A DNA stretch of 64,000 nucleotides from Streptomyces sp. NBC_00341 (GTDB lineage Bacteria; Actinomycetota; Actinomycetes; Streptomycetales; Streptomycetaceae), in the NCBI RefSeq assembly GCF_041435055.1, contig NZ_CP108002.1, positions 7,192,001-7,256,000 of the forward strand, in the 5' to 3' direction. Every line of letters begins with the position of its first letter. Within the stretch, counting starts at the first letter, position 1. Both the position numbers and the translations under genes were made by a program. Below, piece after piece: positions 24,453 to 30,827 of this stretch. Under the pieces are notes generated by a model. That model did not search any database and was not told the origin of the DNA. It was given only the letters and a program-made list of their open reading frames with translations.

Positions 24453-24685
24453 CTGCTGCCCTCCAGGGGCTCGCCCGTGAGCGGTCCGGTGACCGCGACG
24501 GTGACGTCGCGTGACCGGAACTGCGTCATTCGGGCGGACTTTGAGGAATCTTCGCCTGGAGGAGTTTCGCTTACCGTCTTAAATCGTTACGAATTACAGC
24601 GGCGGAGTTACGAGTGGTCAGAACCCGCGCTCGTGCGGCACGAAATTCGTTGCCGCTCCGGACTCCGTCAAAGAAAGGGTTGAAA

Positions 24686-24919
24686 GTGAAGTACACCAAG
24701 ATTGCCGCCGTTGCCGCCGGAACCCTCATGGCGATCGGTGCGGCCACCCCGGCCTTCGCCGACGCCGGCGCCGAGGGTGCGGCCGTGGGCTCCCCGGGCG
24801 TTCTGTCGGGCAACGTCGTCCAGATCCCGGTCCACGTGCCGATCAACCTGTGCGGCAACACCGTGAGCGTCATCGGTCTGCTGAACCCGTCCTTCGGCAA
24901 CACCTGCGTCAACGCCTGA
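24686..24919 (+). CDS. Short chaplin
   Basis: 77 aa from GTG 24686 (VKYTKIAAVAAGTLMAIGAA), with AAAGGG upstream; the same VKYxK opening is used by the small gene at 25366. Signal peptide to about residue 27 (PAFADAG), then one chaplin domain: EGAAVGSPGVLSGNVVQIP, VHVPINLCGNTVSVIG and LNPSFGNTCVNA with the two conserved Cys. Short chaplins are secreted amyloid-forming surfactants that lower surface tension so aerial hyphae can emerge. Single domain and no sorting signal place it in the ChpD-H class. Confidence 0.93.
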   Translation: MKYTKIAAVAAGTLMAIGAATPAFADAGAEGAAVGSPGVLSGNVVQIPVHVPINLCGNTVSVIGLLNPSFGNTCVNA

Positions 24920-25365
24920 TCGTTGTACCGCTGAGCCGGTCTCGGCACCGGTCTGCCCCGGATCGCATCTCCTGCGATCCGGGGCTTTCCTCTTTCCTGC
25001 GCTCTCCGTCCCGGGAGTTCGCGGCCCTGCCCGGACACGGTGAAAAGGCTGAGCCGTTTCCACCGGCCCGGGGCGCGGTGCGCCGGCGGCTGGGGGCATA
25101 CATCCGGGCGGGCGCGCGGGACGGAGCACCGACAGTCCACCACCGAAATGCATCCGCTGTCCCGCGGTCACACTCGATTCAGTGATTAGTCATGCAATCG
25201 ATCGAGTGGTCGGGTGAGCCGTTTCGAGAAAAGCCGCACGCTCCAGTTGCCCGGCCGCAATCGGGTCGTTAGCCATGGGGAAAGCGGCAGAAGTCACAGC
25301 TAAAGAAGGCTGGTGCGGCGCGGGGACGCGCCGAAAGAGCTGCCGCTGCAGAAGGGAACCTGAAA
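24920..25365 (+). other. Intergenic region after the short chaplin
   Basis: 446 bp. It holds the terminator at 24955-24995 and, nearer the next gene, an AT-richer stretch (about 25160-25300) that should contain the promoter of the small secreted protein. No supported ORF, RNA gene or repeat seen. Confidence 0.5.
24955..24995 (+). terminator. Terminator after short chaplin
   Basis: Arms GCCCCGGATCGCA (24955-24967) and TGCGATCCGGGGC (24973-24985) form a 13-bp stem with a 5-nt loop, followed by TTTCCTCTTT. This is the most canonical Rho-independent terminator in the window. Confidence 0.85.
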
Positions 25366-25656
25366 GTGAAGTACGCGAAGACCGCCGCGTTCGTTGCCGG
25401 CTCCGTGGTCGCTCTCGGAACGGCTGCTCCCGCCTTCGCCGTTACCACCGCGACGGCTCCGAACTTCAGCCTCGACGGCGGGATCAACCAGGTGGTGGCC
25501 GCGGCCCCGCAGGCCGTCGACCCGATCGTCGACACCGTCGACGGTGCCACCAGCAAGCTCCAGAAGGACGGCACCGTCACCAAGATCGCCGGACAGGCCA
25601 CCGGTGCGGCCAAGGGCGCCGTCCCGCTCGTCGGCGGTCTCCCGCTCGGCGGCTGA
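25366..25656 (+). CDS. Small secreted protein in chaplin-rodlin cluster
   Basis: 96 aa from GTG 25366, preceded by GAAGGGAACCTGAAA. Signal peptide VKYAKTAAFVAGSVVALG ending near PAFAV, almost the same leader as the short chaplin. The mature part is about 70 residues without Cys: NFSLDGGINQVVAAAPQAVD, a valine/aspartate-rich middle and a Gly-rich end (AVPLVGGLPLGG). No chaplin or rodlin domain is present and I do not recognise a family. Its position and shared leader suggest co-secretion during aerial growth. Confidence 0.75.
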   Translation: MKYAKTAAFVAGSVVALGTAAPAFAVTTATAPNFSLDGGINQVVAAAPQAVDPIVDTVDGATSKLQKDGTVTKIAGQATGAAKGAVPLVGGLPLGG

Positions 25657-25839
25657 CCCCTGCCGGGACGGCGGTTGCCGATCCGAAGCGTTTCCACACC
25701 GCTCCGGTGCTTGCCTCCCGTGAACGGACGGACGGCAAAAGCACCGTTCGAGTGAAGTGCCACAACCATTCCCGCAGCCGCGAGTTGATCAGAGCGCTCA
25801 GGTCAGCGGGCAACAGAAAAACCCAGAAGGGCTAGTCAA

Positions 25840-26250
25840 TTGATCAAGAAGATTATGGCCTCGGCGGCCGTCGCCGCCTCCATCGTCGGCGTCTCCGCCG
25901 CGGTGGCCCCCTCGGCCATGGCGATCGGCAACGACCAGGGCACCACCTCGGTCAACGGCAACGGTGCCATGCAGTCGTACGGCAACTCCGCCACCCACGG
26001 TGACTGGAGCCCGCAGTTCGCGCTCATCCAGGGCTCGCTCAACAAGCCCTGCATCGCGCTGCCCGCCAAGGTCAACGCCGGTTCGCTGCTCGGCGTCGTG
26101 CCGATCTCGGTCCAGGACCTCAACGTCCTGTCGTCGCCGCAGAACCAGCAGTGCACCGAGAACTCCACCCAGGCCAAGGGTGACGAGGCGCTGTCGCACA
26201 TCCTGGACGAGATCCCGATCCTGTCCGGCAACGGTGCCGCCAACGACTAG
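25840..26250 (+). CDS. Rodlin (second of three)
   Basis: 136 aa, apparently from TTG 25840 (start residue then IKKIMASAAVAASIVG), with AGAAGGG nine bases upstream. Cleavage is expected at SAMAIGN. The mature sequence follows the rodlin pattern: GTTSVNGNGAMQSYGN, LIQGSLNKPC, SLLGVVPISVQDLNVLS and QQCTENSTQAKGDEALSHIL. It is the most diverged in the middle segment (NAGSLLGVVPISVQD), but its 3' third is near-identical at DNA level to rodlin 1. Confidence 0.93.
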   Translation: MIKKIMASAAVAASIVGVSAAVAPSAMAIGNDQGTTSVNGNGAMQSYGNSATHGDWSPQFALIQGSLNKPCIALPAKVNAGSLLGVVPISVQDLNVLSSPQNQQCTENSTQAKGDEALSHILDEIPILSGNGAAND

Positions 26251-26267
26251 TCCCACCCGTCGTACCC

Positions 26268-26329
26268 CATGGGGCCGACCCGTCCGCGCCGCAGCCGATC
26301 CCAGGCCGCCCGGACGCGTCGGCCCCATG
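26268..26329 (+). terminator. Terminator after rodlin 2
   Basis: Outer arms CATGGGGCCGAC (26268-26279) and GTCGGCCCCATG (26318-26329) pair perfectly over 12 bp, and an inner pair GTCCG/CGGAC extends the structure. Confidence 0.55.
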
Positions 26330-26437
26330 TCGTTCCCCCGGGCCGTGGCGCCGCGCCCGCCCCGAAAGGGCCGGTCCACTGGGCCGGTTGCCGTAGTGGC
26401 ACCGGGCGCTCCCCGGCGTACCGGGTATGGCCACCTC

Positions 26438-26629
26438 ATGGACCAGTACGACAGCAGGAGCCCCCAGGACCGCCGCCGCCCCGCGGAAGGCGTCACGCCG
26501 ATCTACGACCGCCTCCTCGCCGAATGGCAGGCGACCCGGGGCGATCCGGAGCCCGTGGAGATCGATCCGCCCCGTACCGCCGGTCTGGTGCCGGCGGCGC
26601 GCACCTCGGGCGAGGCCTTCCCGGGTTGA
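26438..26629 (+). CDS. Small hypothetical protein
   Basis: 63 aa from ATG 26438 (MDQYDSRSPQDRRRPAEG), then TPIYDRLLAEWQATRGDPEP and VEIDPPRTAGLVPAARTSG. It is hydrophilic with no signal peptide. The YDRLLAEWQ segment looks like a short amphipathic helix of the kind seen in many small streptomycete proteins. Codon usage is typical of a coding frame. It lies between two rodlin genes; no function can be assigned and no strong ribosome-binding site is visible. Confidence 0.5.
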   Translation: MDQYDSRSPQDRRRPAEGVTPIYDRLLAEWQATRGDPEPVEIDPPRTAGLVPAARTSGEAFPG

Positions 26630-26748
26630 CGAGAAGGTGTCGAACTTACGCGGGATCGAACCCATTTGAGTGGTACTGCGCAACTGTCGGGGCTTTACGC
26701 GGTTGATCAGTACGTCCCAGAACGGGGCGTTCCGAAAGGTGAAGTCTG

Positions 26749-27156
26749 ATGAAGAAGATGATGGCCGGCGCGGCCGTAGCCGTGTCCATGGTCGGCCTGT
26801 CCGCCGCGGTGGCCCCCGCGGCCATGGCGATCGGTAACGACCAGGGCACGACGTCGGTCAACGGCAACGGTGCCCAGTCCTCCTACGGCAACAGCGTGAC
26901 CCGGGGCGACGGCAGCCCGCAGGCCCAGCTCATCCAGGGCACGCTGAACGACCTCTGCGTCGGTGCCCCGGTCAAGGCCAACGTCGGTTCGCTGATCGGC
27001 CTCGTCCCGATCGCGGTCCAGGACGTCCAGGTCCTGTCCAACCCGCAGAACCAGCAGTGCGCCGACAACTCCGTCCAGGCCAAGGGCGACGAGCCCCTGT
27101 CGCACCTGGTGGACGGCATCCCGGTCCTCTCCGGGAACGGCGTCGCCAACAACTGA
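26749..27156 (+). CDS. Rodlin (third of three)
   Basis: 135 aa from ATG 26749 (MKKMMAGAAVAVSMVGLSAA) with GAAAGGTGAAGTCTG upstream. Signal cleavage near PAAMAIGN. The mature protein has GTTSVNGNGAQSSYGN, LIQGTLNDLC (Asp where the others have Lys-Pro), NVGSLIGLVPIAVQDVQVLS and QQCADNSVQAKGDEPLSHLV. It keeps the two Cys of the family. Streptomycetes I know of carry one or two rodlins, so a third tandem copy is unusual. Confidence 0.93.
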   Translation: MKKMMAGAAVAVSMVGLSAAVAPAAMAIGNDQGTTSVNGNGAQSSYGNSVTRGDGSPQAQLIQGTLNDLCVGAPVKANVGSLIGLVPIAVQDVQVLSNPQNQQCADNSVQAKGDEPLSHLVDGIPVLSGNGVANN

Positions 27157-27175
27157 CGCCGGAAGTACGTGCCGC

Positions 27176-27203
27176 GGGCGGTCCGGGAAGTCCCGGGCCG
27201 CCC
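27176..27203 (+). terminator. Terminator after rodlin 3
   Basis: GGGCGGTCCGGG (27176-27187), loop AAGT, CCCGGGCCGCCC (27192-27203): a 12-bp stem with one G-T type pair. Confidence 0.55.
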
Positions 27204-27232
27204 GTCGCGCGTCGCGGCGCGGCACCCGGGAA

Positions 27233-27276
27233 CGCGCGATGCCCACCGCTCCACGGGGGGTGGTGGGCATCGCGCG
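27233..27276. terminator. 15-bp stem between convergent genes
   Basis: CGCGCGATGCCCACC (27233-27247) and GGTGGGCATCGCGCG (27262-27276) pair perfectly. It lies 13 nt past the end of the minus-strand gene at 27289 and backs up the rodlin terminator. Confidence 0.65.
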
Positions 27277-27288
27277 GGTCCGGAGCGG

Positions 27289-27789
27289 TCAGCCCAGGCT
27301 GCGTACCGGCAGCACGCAGTGCGCGGAGGTCGCGATGACCTCCGGGTCCCCGGCGAAGGACCGCAGCGAGTCCTCGGTCACCGGATTGCCCGGCGCACCC
27401 TGCGGCCAGGGGCGGGTGGCGAACATCGCCTGTACCTCGCCCTGTTCGTGGGCGGCGGCCAGCCACTCCGGCCGGGCCGGATACTGGGCGGTGAAGTGAG
27501 GCAGTGTCAGAACGGCCTGACCCGCCTGGACGAGGAGTTTCACCGGGAGCCCCGGTGTCTCGTCGGCGCGCACCGGGGCGCCGCCGATGTGCAGCCCGCT
27601 GCGCTCCAGCGCGATGTGCATGGCGCTCACGCCGACCGCCGGGCCGTCCGATCCGTCGCCGAGCGAGTACACGAGCAGGAAGGCGACGTCCCGTCCGTTG
27701 TGGGGGTGTTCGCCGCTCCAGCCGATCAGGGTGAGGGTGCCCAACTGGGCCTGGGTGAAGGTGCCGGTGGCTGTCTGGGGGGAGGTCAT
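27289..27789 (-). CDS. DUF5949-like protein
   Basis: 166 aa; ATG 27789 (MTSPQTATGTFTQAQLGTL) was chosen over the longer frame because the upstream extension is basic low-complexity sequence. It contains TLIGWSGEHPHNGRDVAFLLVYSLGDG, LPVKLLVQAGQAVLTLPHFTAQ and MFATRPWPQG, and ends ATSAHCVLPVRSLG. From memory these match a Streptomyces-restricted family annotated DUF5949. No signal peptide or membrane segment. No function is known, and the neighbours (rodlins, rsgA) give no clue. Confidence 0.75.
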   Translation of the reverse strand: MTSPQTATGTFTQAQLGTLTLIGWSGEHPHNGRDVAFLLVYSLGDGSDGPAVGVSAMHIALERSGLHIGGAPVRADETPGLPVKLLVQAGQAVLTLPHFTAQYPARPEWLAAAHEQGEVQAMFATRPWPQGAPGNPVTEDSLRSFAGDPEVIATSAHCVLPVRSLG

Positions 27790-27941
27790 GTCCGGCACCC
27801 TAACCGGCTGTGACCGGTCGATCCCCATGCGTATCACCCGATCGAGGGATAGTTGGGAATATCTGCGCTCCCGGGTCCTCGACCGGATCGCTGCGGAGTG
27901 CCCGGTGCCGAGTGCCAAGAGGCGGCGCCGCGTTAATTCGG

Positions 27942-27972
27942 TTGACGTCCCCCGACCACCCCGCGCTATCGT
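27942..27972 (+). promoter_or_regulatory. Candidate promoter for leader ORF and rsgA
   Basis: -35 TTGACG (27942-27947), 19-bp spacer, -10 TATCGT (27967-27972) on the plus strand, in an AT-richer pocket. Transcription would start near 27979, about 65 nt before the small ORF at 28044. Confidence 0.4.
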
Positions 27973-28043
27973 TTGCGACGTTACGGACCGCGGGCGAGAC
28001 CGCTGGTCCCGGACCGTGCGTGAACCAGGAGGTGAGGACATTG

Positions 28044-28115
28044 ATGACTGTCATTGCGGTGGGCGCTGCCCACGAGCCGAAGTGCATCTGTCCCACCCCC
28101 GTGGCCGCCGGCTGA
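28044..28115 (+). CDS. 23-codon leader-like ORF upstream of rsgA
   Basis: ATG 28044 (a TTG directly precedes it) lies behind a very strong AGGAGGTGAGG ribosome-binding site and runs 23 codons to TGA 28113. The peptide opens MTVIAVGAAHEP and has two Cys close together in the KCICPTP motif. The stop is 63 nt before the rsgA start, and the predicted promoter is upstream of the ORF. It could be a translated leader controlling rsgA, or a small functional peptide. I recognise no family. Confidence 0.45.
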   Translation: MTVIAVGAAHEPKCICPTPVAAG

Positions 28116-28178
28116 CCTTTCTTCGACACTTCTGCGCCGCCGTGCGCAGTGCCGGGGCCACCCTGTGAAGGGTTTCCC

Positions 28179-29348
28179 TTGTCTTTCCCGATCTCCTCCT
28201 CTTCCTTCTCCTCCTCTCCGTCTCCGTCGCACCCGCTGGCCGCGTACGGCTGGGACGACGACTGGGCGGCCGAGTTCGCCCCGTACGCGGCACAGGGGCT
28301 GCTCCCCGGCCGTGTGGTCCGGGTGGACCGAGGGCAGTGCGACATCGTCACCACCCTGGGCACCGTCCGCGCCGACACCGCGTTCGTCGTGCCCCGCGAC
28401 CCGATGCGGATCGTCTGCACGGGCGACTGGGCCGCCGTCGACCCCGAGGGCGACCCGCAGTTCGTCCGTACGCTGCTGCCCCGGCGCACCGCGTTCGTCC
28501 GCTCCACCTCGTCCAAGCGCTCCGAGGGACAGGTGCTCGCCACCAACGTCGACCACATCGCCATCTGCGTCTCGCTGGCGGTGGAACTCGACCTGGGCCG
28601 GGTCGAACGGTTCCTGGCCCTCGCCATGTCCAGCACCGGCGGCGACGCGCTGCTGCGTGACGGGGCATCCGTCGGTGACGGGGCGGCCGAGACGATCGTC
28701 GTGCTCACCAAGGCCGACCTGGTCCCGGACGCCGCCACGCTGTCCTACCTCGTCCAGGACGTCGAGCGCCTCGCCCCGGGGGTCCAGGTGCTGCCCGTCA
28801 GCTCCGCCACCGGCGAGGGCGTCGACGTGTTCGCCGCGATCGTCTCCGGCGGTACGAGCGTGCTGCTCGGGGCCTCCGGCGCGGGCAAGTCCACCCTCGC
28901 CAACACCCTGCTCGGGCACGACGAGATGGAGGTGCAGGCCACCCGCGACATGGACGGCAAGGGCCGGCACACCACCACGACCCGCAACCTCCTGGTACTT
29001 CCCTCCGGCGGTGTGCTCATCGACACCCCCGGGCTGCGCGGGGTCGGCCTGTGGGACGCGGAGACCGGCGTCGGCCAGGTCTTCTCCGAGATCGAGGCGC
29101 TGGCCGAGCGGTGCCGGTTCCACGACTGCGCCCACGAGGCGGAGCCGGGCTGCGCGGTGCGGGCGGCGCTCGCGGACGGATCGCTGCCCGAGCGGCGCAT
29201 GGACAGCTACCGCAAGCTGCTGCGCGAGAACCAGCGCATCGTCGCCAAGACCGACGTCCGGGTCCGCAACGAGATCCGGCGCGACTGGAAGCGCAAGGGC
29301 GCGGAGGGCCGGGCCGCCATGGAGGCGAAGCGCGGCCGGGTCCAGTAG
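28179..29348 (+). CDS. rsgA: Ribosome small-subunit-dependent GTPase RsgA
   Basis: 389 aa from TTG 28179, with GTGAAGGG upstream. A Ser/Pro-rich N-terminal extension of about 20 residues precedes an OB-fold (GRVVRVDRGQCDIVTTLG). The GTPase is circularly permuted, as the family requires: G4 LTKADLV and G5-like PVSSATG come before G1 GASGAGKST, G2 RHTTTTRNL and G3 DTPGLRG. The C-terminal zinc knuckle is present (CRFHDCAHEAEPGC: Cys, His, Cys, Cys). RsgA checks late 30S subunit assembly. The C-terminal basic tail ends AKRGRVQ. Confidence 0.93.
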   Translation: MSFPISSSSFSSSPSPSHPLAAYGWDDDWAAEFAPYAAQGLLPGRVVRVDRGQCDIVTTLGTVRADTAFVVPRDPMRIVCTGDWAAVDPEGDPQFVRTLLPRRTAFVRSTSSKRSEGQVLATNVDHIAICVSLAVELDLGRVERFLALAMSSTGGDALLRDGASVGDGAAETIVVLTKADLVPDAATLSYLVQDVERLAPGVQVLPVSSATGEGVDVFAAIVSGGTSVLLGASGAGKSTLANTLLGHDEMEVQATRDMDGKGRHTTTTRNLLVLPSGGVLIDTPGLRGVGLWDAETGVGQVFSEIEALAERCRFHDCAHEAEPGCAVRAALADGSLPERRMDSYRKLLRENQRIVAKTDVRVRNEIRRDWKRKGAEGRAAMEAKRGRVQ

Positions 29349-29456
29349 GCCGTGTCCGCGTGGTCCCGTCCGGCCGGCGGCGCCTGACCGGGGCCCTGGT
29401 CGACGTCCGAAAACCGCGAGTGCGGCGGTGCGCGGTGCCGCACACTGGACGGTGTG

Positions 29457-30824
29457 ATGGACGAAGAGACCAGGTACGAGGCGGTGAGCAGCCGCGACGC
29501 GCGTTTCGACGGGGAGTTCTTCTTCGCCGTCGAGACGACCGGCATCTACTGCCGGCCGAGCTGCCCCGCCGTCACCCCCAAGCGGAAGAACGTCCGCTTC
29601 TACCCGACCGCGGCCGCCGCCCAGGGCAACGGCTTCCGGGCGTGCAGGCGCTGCCGCCCGGACGCCGTTCCCGGCTCCGCCGACTGGAACGTCCGGGCCG
29701 ATGTGGTCGGCCGCGCCATGCGGATGATCGGCGACGGCGTGGTGGACCGGGAGGGCGTCCCCGGTCTGGCCGGCCGGCTCGGCTACAGCTCCCGGCAGGT
29801 GCAGCGGCAGCTCAACGCGGAGCTGGGCGCCGGTCCCGTGGCCCTGGCGCGCGCCCAGCGCGCGCACACCGCCCGGGTACTGCTGCAGACCACCGCCCTG
29901 CCCGTCACCGAGGTTGTCTTCGCCGCCGGTTTCGCGAGCGTGCGCCAGTTCAACGACACGATCCGGCAGATCTACGCCCGCACCCCCAGCGAACTGCGCG
30001 CTGAGGCGGGCACCGGCCTGGGTGCCGCGGTCAAGGAGGCGCGCACCACCGGAATCCCGCTCCGGCTCGCGCACCGGGGGCCGTACGCCGCCCGCGAGGT
30101 CTTCGATCTGCTCGCCGCCGGGACGGTCGCCCGGATCGAGGAGGTCAGCGGCGAGCCCGGCGGCCGCACCTACCGCCGCACCCTGCGCCTTCCCCACGGC
30201 ACAGGCATCGCCGCCGTGGACGAGCGGTCCGCCGGGAGCTGGCTGGAGGCCCGCATCCACCTCACCGACCTGCGCGATCTGACCACGGCGGTGCAGCGGC
30301 TGCGGCGGCTCTTCGACCTGGACGCCGATCCGTACGCCGTCGACGAACTGCTCTCCGCCGATCCGCTGCTCGCCCCGCAGGTCGCCGCCCGCCCCGGGCT
30401 GCGCTCGCCGGGCGCAGCGGACCCGGAGGAGTTCGCCGTACGGGCCCTGGTTGGTCCGGCCGCCGCCGAGGAGCTCGTGGAGCTGTACGGGAAGCGGCTG
30501 GACGTGCCCTGCGGCGGGCTCACCCATGTGTTCCCCGAACCGGGTGTGCTGGCCGGTGCGGCACCCGGTCCCGAGCTGCGGGCGCTGGCCGAGGCGCTGG
30601 CCGACGGCAGCCTACGGCTCGACGCGGGCGCCGACCGGGACGAGGCCGAGCAGGCCCTGTCGCGGCTGCCGGGCATCGTACCGGCGACCGCGGCCCTGAT
30701 CCGGATGCGCGCGCTGGGCGACCCGGACGTCGACCCGTACGGGACACCCGGCTCGGAGCGGTGGCGGCCGTGGCGTTCTTACGGCGTACGCCACGCGCCG
30801 GCCGCGGGCCGGGTGTCCGGCTGA
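29457..30824 (+). CDS. Ada-AlkA type DNA alkylation repair protein with degenerate glycosylase half
   Basis: 455 aa (a GTG one codon upstream is equally possible). Residues 1-75 are an Ada N-terminal domain with all four zinc/methyl-acceptor Cys (TTGIYCRPSCPA and RACRRCRPDA). An AraC-type DNA-binding domain follows (VPGLAGRLGYSSRQVQRQL), then an AlkA N-terminal domain. The helix-hairpin-helix glycosylase part looks eroded: the usual GQQVST is GPAAAE, LPGxGPWTA is LPGIVPATA, and the catalytic segment normally reading DPDAFLPTDLG is absent (GDPDVDPYGTPGSERW). It probably still senses methyl phosphotriesters and binds DNA, but 3-methyladenine excision is doubtful. Confidence 0.88.
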   Translation: MDEETRYEAVSSRDARFDGEFFFAVETTGIYCRPSCPAVTPKRKNVRFYPTAAAAQGNGFRACRRCRPDAVPGSADWNVRADVVGRAMRMIGDGVVDREGVPGLAGRLGYSSRQVQRQLNAELGAGPVALARAQRAHTARVLLQTTALPVTEVVFAAGFASVRQFNDTIRQIYARTPSELRAEAGTGLGAAVKEARTTGIPLRLAHRGPYAAREVFDLLAAGTVARIEEVSGEPGGRTYRRTLRLPHGTGIAAVDERSAGSWLEARIHLTDLRDLTTAVQRLRRLFDLDADPYAVDELLSADPLLAPQVAARPGLRSPGAADPEEFAVRALVGPAAAEELVELYGKRLDVPCGGLTHVFPEPGVLAGAAPGPELRALAEALADGSLRLDAGADRDEAEQALSRLPGIVPATAALIRMRALGDPDVDPYGTPGSERWRPWRSYGVRHAPAAGRVSG

Positions 30825-30827
30825 GCC

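Noticed and set aside
24477..24683. Small plus-strand ORF between rodlin 1 and the short chaplin
   Set aside because: It has no good ribosome-binding site, overlaps the expected chaplin promoter region and has no recognisable features.
25657..25839. Frameshifted remnant of a fourth surface protein between 25656 and 25840
   Set aside because: I found no rodlin- or chaplin-like residues in any frame of this gap.
27981..30527. 848-codon minus-strand open frame opposite rsgA and the Ada-AlkA gene
   Set aside because: No recognisable domain and repetitive Gly/Arg/Ala composition; both plus-strand genes are unmistakable.
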